Shown: positions 1 to 7,353 of the stretch, in pieces
How positions within the stretch are numbered: the stretch's first letter is position 1
How the letters are laid out: every line of letters starts with the position of its first letter
Assembly: GCF_038397755.1 (NCBI RefSeq)
Contig: NZ_CP151637.1
Location: 2,108,001 to 2,172,000 of the forward strand
Origin: Microbacterium sp. LWH7-1.2
GTDB taxonomy: Bacteria > Actinomycetota > Actinomycetes > Actinomycetales > Microbacteriaceae
Length of the DNA stretch: 64,000 nucleotides
Direction: 5' to 3'
Translations under genes and position numbers: made by a program
The notes under the pieces: generated by a model
The model's database searches: none
The model's input: only the letters and a program-made list of their open reading frames with translations
Told to the model about the DNA's origin: nothing

Positions 1-883
1 CGAACCACCCGTCCTCGCCGATGTTGCGGAAGGCGAACAGCAGCCACTCGCCGTCGGACCGGCGCTGCAGCAGGCGCCCGACGTACAGGCGCTCGTCGGT
101 CAGCGGGTACGCGGCGTCGATGTCGAACGGTCCGAGGAGGCTCTCGGCCGGAGCCGCCCACGTGCCTGCGGCCGCGGCACGACGCGACTCGGTGCTCTGC
201 TCCTTCAGGCAGGAGAAGATCACCACCGGCCGCCCGTCGACGATCTCGACCTGCAGGACCTCGAGCTGCCCGAACCCGTCGACGGAGGGCGCGCTGAGCG
301 GTTCGCGCAGCTCCCACGTGCGCAGGTCCGCCGACCAGGCGTGCCCGATGACGCCTCGCCCGTCGACCGGCCCCTCCGGCGCACGGGCGGTGATGAGCAT
401 GTGCCAGCCGTTCCCGTCCGGGTCGGCGAACACCCACGGGTCGCGGAACGCCTCGTCGTGCCACGCGCCGCTGGAGAGCTTCTCGTACCAGGGGCCCGTC
501 GCTTCGAGCACGGGTCCGCCCGCCTTCGTCCACGTGAAGAGGTCGGACGACGTTGCGTAGCCGATCCGCTGGACGTTCTGCGCGCCGGGAGCGAGCGTCG
601 AGCCCGTGTAGAACATGAACCACGTCCCATCCGGGTGTCGCACGACCGACCCGGTCCACGTGGCGAGCTCGTCGAAGGCCGGAGCATCGCCGCGCACCAG
701 CGCATCGGCGACCCGCGTCCACTCGACGAGGTCCGTCGAGACCGCGTGCCCGACGGACGCGCGGTAGTGGCGGGCTTCGGGGTCGTGGAGCGCGCGCGAG
801 GCGTAGAGGAAGAACAGGTGATAGCGCTCGCCGTCGTCGGCGAACCAGTAATCCCATACCCAGGAATCAGGGAGATCGAACAC
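1..883 (-). CDS. GH32-like beta-fructosidase, cytoplasmic (3' end beyond window)
   Basis: The reading frame is open from a GTG at 883 to the window edge (294 codons), with a GAAGGAA ribosome site just upstream. There is no signal peptide, so it should act inside the cell. The five-bladed propeller family pattern is visible: an acidic residue in VWDYW (residues 9-13) as the candidate nucleophile, FRDPWVF (146-152) as the stabilising RDP triad, and GQLEV (206-210) with E208 as candidate acid/base. Established knowledge: GH32/GH68 enzymes cleave or transfer beta-fructosyl units. The position after a sugar ABC transporter suggests it hydrolyses imported sucrose or fructo-oligosaccharides. The exact substrate is inference, and the C-terminus is not seen. 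Confidence 0.85.
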   Translation of the reverse strand, partial: MFDLPDSWVWDYWFADDGERYHLFFLYASRALHDPEARHYRASVGHAVSTDLVEWTRVADALVRGDAPAFDELATWTGSVVRHPDGTWFMFYTGSTLAPGAQNVQRIGYATSSDLFTWTKAGGPVLEATGPWYEKLSSGAWHDEAFRDPWVFADPDGNGWHMLITARAPEGPVDGRGVIGHAWSADLRTWELREPLSAPSVDGFGQLEVLQVEIVDGRPVVIFSCLKEQSTESRRAAAAGTWAAPAESLLGPFDIDAAYPLTDERLYVGRLLQRRSDGEWLLFAFRNIGEDGWF

Positions 884-973
884 GAGAGTTCCTTCAAGAG
901 TCGTGCGCGGTGGATCGCGCGATGGTGTGCCCTCCGCCCGGCGGGCGGGAGTGCGGGTCGGAGATGCGGCGGG

Positions 974-1078
974 TTACCGCGTCGCGGCGGGCCACGCCGG
1001 CGCGACGCGCTCGGCGCGACGGGGTGGATCGACCAGGGCTTCGCCGACGACCACGAGGCGCAGCATCCGTTCGCTCAT
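974..1078 (-). pseudogene. Probable N-terminal remnant of a PfkB-family sugar kinase
   Basis: A 34-codon frame begins with an ATG that overlaps the permease stop (ATGA), which is the arrangement expected of a real next operon gene. It reads MSERMLRLVVVGEALVD, which matches the first beta strand of ribokinase/fructokinase-type PfkB proteins. It then degrades into unrelated arginine/proline-rich sequence and stops. No HVGGS-like substrate loop or C-terminal DTTGAGD motif follows in the 90 bases before the GH32 gene. I infer a fructokinase gene reduced by an internal deletion. It could instead be a chance short ORF; the family match rests on about ten residues. Confidence 0.45.
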
Positions 1079-2031
1079 CCCTTCACCCCGCTCGCGGCGA
1101 TGCTGCTGACGAACGCCCGTTGGAAGACCAGGAAGACGATGAGCACCGGGATCGTGATGAGCGAGGTGTAGGCCATCACCTCACCCCACGCCGTGTTGAG
1201 CTGGAAGAAGTACTGCACACCGACCATGACCGGCCGCAGCTCCTCCTTCTGCACGACCATGAGCGGCCAGAGGTACTGGTTCCACGCGGGCAGGAAGGTG
1301 AGGATCGCCACGGTCGCGAACGCCGGTCCCGACAGGGGCACGAGGATGCGGCGGTAGATCGTGAACCAGCTCGCGCCGTCGATGCGCGCTGCCTCGTCGA
1401 GCGAGGTGGGGATGGTCGAGAAGTACTGCGTGAACAGGAAGATCGAGAACGCATTCGCGATGAAGGGCACGATCTGCACCTGGTAGGTGTTCAGCCAGCC
1501 GAAGTCGTACTTCAGCACGCCGCCCTCGATCACCAGCGTCGGCAGCTGCGCGACCCAGTAGACCATGGGCACCGCGATCGTCTCGAAGGGCACGATGAGC
1601 GTGGCGATGATGACCGCGAGGACGACGAGCCGGCCCTTCCACGCGAGACGGGAGAGGGCGAAGCCGGCCATCGAGTTCACGATCAGCCCGAGCCCGACGG
1701 TGAGCACCGTCACGAGCACGGAGTTGAACATGAATTGCGCGACCGGCACCCGGTCGAAGACCCCGAAGTAGTTATCGAGGCTGATGTCGCCGACCGGCAG
1801 GAATGCCGCGGCGGAGTCGATGTCCTGCAGGATCTGGCTGTCGGGCTTGAGGCTCGACACGAACATGAACACCAGCGGGAACAGGAAGATGATCCCGAAC
1901 AGCGACAGGGCGATGTAGAGGAACACCTTCCCCCATCGTCGCTGGGCCTTCGCGCTCCGGTCCGCAGGAAGCGGCCGCGCGATGCGGCGGGATTCGGCGG
2001 GTGCCGTCGTGAGGGTTCTGGTGGCGGTCAC
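1075..2031 (-). CDS. Carbohydrate ABC transporter permease, MalG-type
   Basis: A 318-residue inner-membrane protein with about six hydrophobic segments, the first at residues 37-58. The cytoplasmic coupling loop that contacts the ATPase is clear: EAARIDGASWFTIYRRILVP, ending in the LP typical of EAA loops. The GTG start lies one base after the stop of the other permease, so the two are co-translated. With the neighbouring permease and binding lipoprotein it forms a CUT1-type sugar importer. No ATPase gene is seen in the window; actinobacteria commonly supply a shared MsiK-type ATPase from elsewhere (established knowledge). Fructan-derived sugar as cargo is inferred from the locus. Confidence 0.93.
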   Translation of the reverse strand: MTATRTLTTAPAESRRIARPLPADRSAKAQRRWGKVFLYIALSLFGIIFLFPLVFMFVSSLKPDSQILQDIDSAAAFLPVGDISLDNYFGVFDRVPVAQFMFNSVLVTVLTVGLGLIVNSMAGFALSRLAWKGRLVVLAVIIATLIVPFETIAVPMVYWVAQLPTLVIEGGVLKYDFGWLNTYQVQIVPFIANAFSIFLFTQYFSTIPTSLDEAARIDGASWFTIYRRILVPLSGPAFATVAILTFLPAWNQYLWPLMVVQKEELRPVMVGVQYFFQLNTAWGEVMAYTSLITIPVLIVFLVFQRAFVSSIAASGVKG

Positions 2032-2032
2032 G

Positions 2033-2974
2033 TCAGTCCTTCTCTCGCGTGAGCCGGCGCTGGATGAGCGCGATGGCGAGGACCGCGACGAAGAAGATCA
2101 GAGAGATCGCCGCGGCGTAGCCGATCTCCTGCTGCGCATACCCCTTGCGCACGGCGTGGAAGACGATGGTCGAGGTGGAGTTCACCGGTCCGCCCTGGGT
2201 CATGACGCTGATCTGCACGAACAGTCCGAGCGCGGCGATGGTGATGGTGACGAGGACGAAGACCATGGTGGGCCTGAGGCCCGGCCAGGTCACGCTGGTG
2301 AATTGGCGCCACGGGCTCGCACCGTCCATCTTCGCGGCCTCGTAGAGCTCCTCGGGGATCGTCTGCAGGCCCGCGAGCCAGATGATCATGTGGAAGCCGA
2401 CGGCCTGCCAGATCGACAGCACGATGATCGCGCCGAGCGCCGTGTTCGGGTCGTTGAGCCAGTCCACGCCCTGCCATGCGCCGAAAGTGAGGGCGTCGAT
2501 CATCGAGTTGATGAGCCCGTCCTTCTGGTACATGAACTTCCACAGGATCGAGACGACGACGATCGAGGTCACGACGGGGATGAAGAAGATCACGCGGAAG
2601 GCGGTGATGCCGCGCATCCGGCGATTGACGAGCACGGCCAGAAGCAGCCCGAGCCCCGCCTGCAGCGGCACGACCACGAGGGCGAAGACCGCGGTGTTGC
2701 CGACGGACTGCAGGAAGACCGGGTCGGCGGTGAAGGCGCGGATGAAGTTGTCGAAGCCGACGAATCGCGGCGGGTTCGGCGAGATGAGCCGCGCGTTCGT
2801 GAACGACAGCGCGAACGCGAGGATCACCGGGACGATGAGGAACAGCACGAGGAGGATGCCCGCGGGGGCGATCATCCCGAAGCCGGCCCACGTCTCGCGG
2901 CCCTTGATGGAGCGGAAGCGACGGGAGGCGCGCCGAGGCTCTTCGGCGGCGACCGTCGGAGGAGTGACAGTCAT
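2033..2974 (-). CDS. Carbohydrate ABC transporter permease, MalF/UgpA-type
   Basis: A 313-residue permease with a charged N-terminus, then six or so transmembrane helices beginning near residue 30 (GMIAPAGILLVLFLIVPVI). The EAA loop is EELYEAAKMDGASPWRQFTS, with the expected acidic-Gly pattern. It is the partner of the MalG-type permease that starts one base downstream. The upstream spacing of 57 bases to the binding-protein gene supports one operon of binding protein, permease, permease. No ATP-binding subunit is adjacent. Family assignment is firm; the transported sugar is inferred to be sucrose or short fructans from the levansucrase, levanase and GH32 genes around it. Confidence 0.93.
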   Translation of the reverse strand: MTVTPPTVAAEEPRRASRRFRSIKGRETWAGFGMIAPAGILLVLFLIVPVILAFALSFTNARLISPNPPRFVGFDNFIRAFTADPVFLQSVGNTAVFALVVVPLQAGLGLLLAVLVNRRMRGITAFRVIFFIPVVTSIVVVSILWKFMYQKDGLINSMIDALTFGAWQGVDWLNDPNTALGAIIVLSIWQAVGFHMIIWLAGLQTIPEELYEAAKMDGASPWRQFTSVTWPGLRPTMVFVLVTITIAALGLFVQISVMTQGGPVNSTSTIVFHAVRKGYAQQEIGYAAAISLIFFVAVLAIALIQRRLTREKD

Positions 2975-3031
2975 GACAGATCTCTCGGGGAGTGCGCCGG
3001 CGAGGGCACGTGCCCTCGCCGGCGCGGTGGA

Positions 3032-4321
3032 TCACTGGAAGCCGTAGCCGTCGTTCGACTCGATGTTGGCGTCGATCTCCGACACCGCCTGGTCGAGCGT
3101 CTGCTGAACGTCGGCGCCGTTCATGATGTCCTTGGCCGCCGTCTCGAACGTCGTCGAGATGACCGCGTACGCGGGCGTCTCGGGGCGCAGCACCGCGTAC
3201 TGCTGCGAGAACTCGACGAACGGACGCAGGGCGCCGTCCTCGCCGAAGTACTTCGACGCCTCGGCCGCGGCATCCGTCGCAGGAATCACGACCTGCTTGT
3301 CGGCGAACTCGGTGAGGTACTTGTCCTGGAAGCTGAACTCGAGGTAGGCGCGCGCACCGTCCGCGTCGTTGCACGACGAGGAGATCGCCCACTGCCACGA
3401 GCCGCCGCCGATCTTCGGGCCGTTGCCGAGGTCCGGCGGGGGCAGGATCAGCAGATCATCGCCCACCTCGTCGAGCGCGGTCACGGCGTTCCAGACTCCG
3501 GTGTAGCTGAGGGCCACCTCGTCGTCGATGAACTCCTGGTTGCCGATCGTGCCGCTGTTGTTCGCGTATCCGTCGGTGAACAGGCCCTGGAACCACTCAC
3601 CCCACGCGACCGCGTCGGGGCCGTTGAGGGCGCCGTCGGAGGAGAGCATGGTGGAACGGTCGATCAGGTCGCCGCCGAAGCTCTGCAGGAACGGCGAGTA
3701 GGCGTAGGGCCACCACTCGCCCTTGTCCTCGGCGCCGATGTCGATCGGCGTCTCGTACCCGGCGGACTTCAGCGTGGCCAGGACCTCGGCGAACTCGTCC
3801 TGCGTCCAGGGCTCCTCGACGGTCGGGATGCGGATGCCGTTGGCGTCGAGCACCGACTTGCGGGCGAAGATGCTGAGTGCGGCATCCCAGTAGCCGGCCG
3901 AGTAGATCTCGTCGTCCCACACGCCCACGGCGGTCGGCAGCAGCGCGTCGGTGATCTCGGTCGGCAGTCCGAGCGGCTGGAGGTACCCCGCCCAGGCCCA
4001 GTTCGGCATGATCGGGCCGTCGAGGTCGAGCAGGCAGGGAAGATCACCGGATGCTGCGGCCGCGACGATCGCGTCGTTGTACGCGCCCTGCGGGAACGAC
4101 TCGTGCACGACCTCGTAGTCGTCCTGCGACGTGTTGAAGTCGGTGATGATCTGCTCGTAGACCTCGAGCTCGGCGGGGTTGCCCGCGGAGTGGGTCCACA
4201 TCGTCAACTGGGTGCGGCCGTCGGCGGTGGTGGTGTCACCTTGGCCGGCCTGCCCGCAGCCGGTCAGGGCGATCGCCGTGACCAGGCCCGCGGACACGAG
4301 GATCGGGGTCCTTGTGCGCAT
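3032..4321 (-). CDS. Extracellular sugar-binding lipoprotein of the ABC transporter
   Basis: This 429-residue protein starts at the ATG at 4321, eight or so bases after an AGGAAA ribosome site. That start gives a clean lipoprotein signal, with a lipobox LTGC at residues 19-22. Longer upstream in-frame starts would add about 50 residues of non-secretory sequence and are rejected. The mature part has the family 1 solute-binding pattern, including FNTSQDDYEV near the N-terminus, a GGSWQW stretch and many aromatic residues suited to sugar stacking. It should be anchored to the outer face of the membrane and deliver sugar to the two permeases downstream. It lies 41 bases after the LacI gene, probably in the same transcript. 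Confidence 0.92.
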   Translation of the reverse strand: MRTRTPILVSAGLVTAIALTGCGQAGQGDTTTADGRTQLTMWTHSAGNPAELEVYEQIITDFNTSQDDYEVVHESFPQGAYNDAIVAAAASGDLPCLLDLDGPIMPNWAWAGYLQPLGLPTEITDALLPTAVGVWDDEIYSAGYWDAALSIFARKSVLDANGIRIPTVEEPWTQDEFAEVLATLKSAGYETPIDIGAEDKGEWWPYAYSPFLQSFGGDLIDRSTMLSSDGALNGPDAVAWGEWFQGLFTDGYANNSGTIGNQEFIDDEVALSYTGVWNAVTALDEVGDDLLILPPPDLGNGPKIGGGSWQWAISSSCNDADGARAYLEFSFQDKYLTEFADKQVVIPATDAAAEASKYFGEDGALRPFVEFSQQYAVLRPETPAYAVISTTFETAAKDIMNGADVQQTLDQAVSEIDANIESNDGYGFQ

Positions 4322-4362
4322 TGTTGTGGTTTCCTTTTCTTGGTGACTCACGCCCGCGTGGG

Positions 4363-5451
4363 TCACCGATCGGGGGCCGCCTGCGGCGGCCGTTCGGTGC
4401 GTGAAGCCCGTCGCCGGTTCGGTTTGGCGACTTGCGCCGGCGGCGGGCCTACGGAGTCTCGTCGGATGACGGGACACTCCATGAGGTGCGTGGCGTCCTC
4501 ATCCCCTTCCGCGCGGACGCCGAGCGCGACCTCCATCGCCCAGCGGCCCATGGCGTAATGGGGCAGAGCGACGGTGGTGAGTGGGGGATCCTGTTCCGAC
4601 GCGATCAGCTGCTGGTCGTCGAAGCCGACGACGGAGAGATCGCGGGGGATATCGAGGCCGCGGCGGTGCGCGGCGATGTACACGCCGGCCGCCATGCGGT
4701 CGTTGAAGCAGAAGAGGCCGGTCGGCCGCTGCTCTTCGGGCAGGTCGAGCAGGAGCTCGGCCGCCGCGCGCCCGCCGTGGGCCGAGGTCTCGGCGGTGAC
4801 GTGCAGCGCCGGGTCGGCGGCGATGCCGGCCTCGGCGAGCGCCTCGAGGTATCCCTCGTGGCGCAGTCGCGAGGCGATCGGAAGCGGGTCGTCGGTGTCG
4901 AGGTAGGCGATGCGCCGGTGTCCGGCGGCGACGAGCTCGCGCACCGCCGCAGCTCCTCCGGCACGGTCGTCGGGGACGACGCTGCGGTAGCCGCCGTCCG
5001 CGGGCCGGCAGTCCAGCAGCACGGTCTTGGGCAGCACGCCCTGCGGGACGTCGACGACCCGGTGCCACATGCACGCGTAGATCATCGCGTCGACCTGCTG
5101 CGCGGTGAGCGCGTCGATCGCCGAGCGCTCGATCGCCTCGTCGCCTCCGGTGTCGAGGAGGTAGACGAGGTACCCGCTGTCGCGTGCCGCATCCTGCGCG
5201 CCGGCGAGCATGCGCCCCGCGAACGGGGTGGTCGCGATCTGGTCGGAGATGAGTCCGACGGTGCGGGTCCGCTGCGTGCGGAGCCCTCGGGCCACGGAGC
5301 TCGGGGCGTAGCCGACGGCGCGTGCCGCCTCCCGCACGCGCTGACGTGTCTCGTCCGAGATGCGCGATTCGACGTCGTTCATGACGAGCGAGACCGTGGT
5401 GACCGAGACGCCGGCGGCCGCCGCGACGTCTGAGATCCTGGCCCTCGTCAT
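4363..5451 (-). CDS. LacI-family transcriptional regulator of the fructan locus
   Basis: The start chosen is the ATG at 5451, eight bases after an AAGGGAG ribosome site; an upstream GTG lies directly on that site and is unlikely. The product is 362 residues. The N-terminal LacI helix-turn-helix is plain (ISDVAAAAGVSVTTVSLVMN), followed by the hinge helix region and a periplasmic-binding-like effector domain. It is transcribed away from the levansucrase gene and towards the transporter genes. Two palindromes with core AAATCGATTT lie in the divergent region, one just after its own predicted promoter and one before the levansucrase ribosome site. I infer that it represses both units and itself until a sugar effector binds. 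Confidence 0.93.
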   Translation of the reverse strand: MTRARISDVAAAAGVSVTTVSLVMNDVESRISDETRQRVREAARAVGYAPSSVARGLRTQRTRTVGLISDQIATTPFAGRMLAGAQDAARDSGYLVYLLDTGGDEAIERSAIDALTAQQVDAMIYACMWHRVVDVPQGVLPKTVLLDCRPADGGYRSVVPDDRAGGAAAVRELVAAGHRRIAYLDTDDPLPIASRLRHEGYLEALAEAGIAADPALHVTAETSAHGGRAAAELLLDLPEEQRPTGLFCFNDRMAAGVYIAAHRRGLDIPRDLSVVGFDDQQLIASEQDPPLTTVALPHYAMGRWAMEVALGVRAEGDEDATHLMECPVIRRDSVGPPPAQVAKPNRRRASRTERPPQAAPDR

Positions 5452-5468
5452 CCGAGACACTCCCTTGT

Positions 5469-5484
5469 GATAAATCGATTTATC
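5469..5484. promoter_or_regulatory. LacI-type operator O1 (16-bp perfect palindrome)
   Basis: The sequence GATAAATCGATTTATC is a perfect 16-bp palindrome with a central CG, as is usual for LacI-family operators. It lies between the predicted lacI promoter -10 (5495-5500) and the lacI ribosome site, so a bound repressor would block transcription start of lacI and the transporter genes. It shares the ten-base core AAATCGATTT with the palindrome at 5599-5622. That LacI binds here is inference from position and symmetry. Confidence 0.75.
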
Positions 5485-5494
5485 GAGCGGGATG

Positions 5495-5524
5495 ATTATG
5501 ACCTGCCCGACGGCGGGACGTCAA
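5495..5524 (-). promoter_or_regulatory. Predicted promoter of lacI and the sugar-transporter genes
   Basis: On the minus strand a TTGACG (-35, 5519-5524) is separated by 18 bases from CATAAT (-10, 5495-5500). This is close to the sigma-A consensus and unusual in such GC-rich DNA. The O1 palindrome begins about ten bases downstream of the -10, the classic place for repression. Confidence 0.6.
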
Positions 5525-5598
5525 GTGCCCGGTGTCGCGAACTTCATGCACCTGGATCCACATGTGCGCTATCGCGTTGCACATGAGACTATGAGTTT

Positions 5599-5622
5599 GC
5601 GATGCAAATCGATTTGCATCGC
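5599..5622. promoter_or_regulatory. LacI-type operator O2 upstream of levansucrase (24-bp perfect palindrome)
   Basis: A perfect 24-bp palindrome with half-site GCGATGCAAATC. Its centre AAATCGATTT is identical to that of O1, 129 bases away. It sits 10 bases before the AAGGAG ribosome site of the levansucrase gene, so bound protein would block its transcript. Two operators of the same type in a divergent region could allow looping between them. Binding by the adjacent LacI protein is inferred. Confidence 0.75.
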
Positions 5623-5647
5623 TGAGAATCCAAGGAGCGAATCAGAA

Positions 5648-7261
5648 ATGCACACTCCCCCGAAGAAGGTCGGGCGCGTCCTGACCGGCGGTCTCGCCGC
5701 CGCGGCGGTCGCAGCATCCGTGCTCGTCGGCCTGCCCGCAGCAGCCGTTGCGGCCCCCACCGCGACGGCCGTCCCCGACCTGCAGGACGGTCCCCAGCCG
5801 ACCGTGCACACGCAGGAGGCGCACGCCCCCGAAGACGACTTCACCGCGAAGTGGACCCGGGCCGACGCCCGGCAGCTCAAGCGGCTGTCGGACCCGACCG
5901 CAGGCTCGAAGCAGAACTCGATGCCCGCCGAGCTCACCATGCCCGCGGTTCCGCAGGACTTCCCGGACATGAGCAACGAGCAGGTGTGGGTCTGGGACTC
6001 GTGGCCGCTGACCGATGAGGACGCCAACCAGTACAGCGTCAACGGCCAGGAGATCATCTTCTCGCTCGTGGCCGACCGCAACCTCGTGTTCGACGAGCGC
6101 CACGTGTTCGCGAAGATCGGCTACTTCTATCGCCCCGCCGGCATCCCCGCCGACGAGCGTCCCGAGAACGGCGGCTGGACGTACGGCGGCCTCGTCTTCG
6201 ACGAAGGCGTGACCGGCAAGATCTTCCCCGACCAGTCGTACAGCCACCAGACCCAGTGGTCGGGCTCGGCGCGCATCTCGAAGGGCGGCGAGATCAAGCT
6301 GTTCTTCACGGACGTCGCGTTCTACCGCAACGAGGACGGCAGCAACCGCAAGCCCTACGACCCGCGCATCGCGCTGAGCGTCGGCAAGGTGCACGCCAAC
6401 AAGAACGGCGTGAAGCTCACCGGATTCGACAAGGTCACCGACCTGCTGCAGGCCGACGGCACCTACTACCAGACCGGTGCGCAGAACGAGTTCTTCAACT
6501 TCCGCGACCCGTTCACGTTCGAGGACCCGGCTCACCCCGGTGAGACCTTCATGGTCTTCGAGGGCAACTCCGCCATGCCGCGCGAGTCCGCCACGTGCAA
6601 CGAAGAGGACCTCGGCTACCGCGAGGGCGACCCCTTCGCAGAGACGGTCGAGCAGGTGAACGCCTCGGGCGCCACCTACCAGATCGGCAACGTCGGTCTC
6701 GCGAAGGCGAAGAACAAGGACCTCACCGAGTGGGAGTTCCTGCCGCCCATCCTGTCGGCGAACTGCGTCACCGACCAGACCGAGCGGCCGCAGATCTACA
6801 TGAAGGACGGCAAGTACTACCTCTTCACCATCAGCCACCGTGGCACGTTCGCGAACGGCATCGATGGCCCCGAGGGCGTCTACGGGTTCGTCGGCGACGG
6901 CATCCGCAGCGACTACCAGCCGATGAACTCCGGCTCGGGCCTGGCACTGGGCAACCCGACGAACCTGAACTTCGCGGGCGGGCAGCCGTTCGCCCCGGAC
7001 TTCAACCAGCCGATCGGGCACTTCCAGGCGTACTCGCACTACGTGATGCCGGGCGGACTGGTGCAGTCGTTCATCGACACGATCGGCACTGAGGGCGACT
7101 TCCGCCGCGGCGGCACGCTCGCGCCGACCGTGAAGATCGACATCGACGGCGCGTCGTCGGCGGTCGACTACTCGTACGGCAACGGCGGGCTCGGCGGCTA
7201 CGCCGACATCCCGGCGAACATCAACATCAACCCGGGCGGCAAGGTCACGCCGCTGCCGTGA
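5648..7261 (+). CDS. Secreted GH68 levansucrase (or inulosucrase)
   Basis: Starts at the ATG at 5648, ten bases after AAGGAG, giving 537 residues with a Sec signal peptide of about 36 residues ending AAAVAAP. The GH68 catalytic set is complete: nucleophile D117 in VWDSWP, the WSGSAR segment (205-210), the stabilising RDP triad at 286-288 (FRDPFTF), and acid/base E379 in TERPQ. Family members split sucrose and transfer fructose to make levan outside the cell. The downstream levanase would release fructose from that polymer, and the ABC importer would take up the products. Levan versus inulin linkage cannot be decided here. Confidence 0.95.
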   Translation: MHTPPKKVGRVLTGGLAAAAVAASVLVGLPAAAVAAPTATAVPDLQDGPQPTVHTQEAHAPEDDFTAKWTRADARQLKRLSDPTAGSKQNSMPAELTMPAVPQDFPDMSNEQVWVWDSWPLTDEDANQYSVNGQEIIFSLVADRNLVFDERHVFAKIGYFYRPAGIPADERPENGGWTYGGLVFDEGVTGKIFPDQSYSHQTQWSGSARISKGGEIKLFFTDVAFYRNEDGSNRKPYDPRIALSVGKVHANKNGVKLTGFDKVTDLLQADGTYYQTGAQNEFFNFRDPFTFEDPAHPGETFMVFEGNSAMPRESATCNEEDLGYREGDPFAETVEQVNASGATYQIGNVGLAKAKNKDLTEWEFLPPILSANCVTDQTERPQIYMKDGKYYLFTISHRGTFANGIDGPEGVYGFVGDGIRSDYQPMNSGSGLALGNPTNLNFAGGQPFAPDFNQPIGHFQAYSHYVMPGGLVQSFIDTIGTEGDFRRGGTLAPTVKIDIDGASSAVDYSYGNGGLGGYADIPANININPGGKVTPLP

Positions 7262-7284
7262 CCTGACCTGTCCTGACGGTCGAG

Positions 7285-7320
7285 CGGATGCCTCGGCACG
7301 ACCCCGTGCCGAGGCATCCG
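7285..7320 (+). terminator. Rho-independent-type terminator after levansucrase
   Basis: A perfect 16-bp stem (7285-7300 with 7305-7320) closed by a four-base loop, followed by a short pyrimidine run (TTCTCCC). It lies 24 bases after the levansucrase stop and 33 before the levanase start. It should end or attenuate the levansucrase transcript, so the levanase may be expressed at a lower level or from its own promoter. Confidence 0.8.
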
Positions 7321-7353
7321 TTCTCCCGTTCCCCGAGTCGAGAAGGAGACCGA

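Noticed and set aside
1982..4558. An 858-codon open frame on the plus strand opposite the transporter genes
   Set aside because: It is the antisense of three well-supported genes. The product is Arg/Asp/His-rich with no domain, as expected from high GC at third positions.
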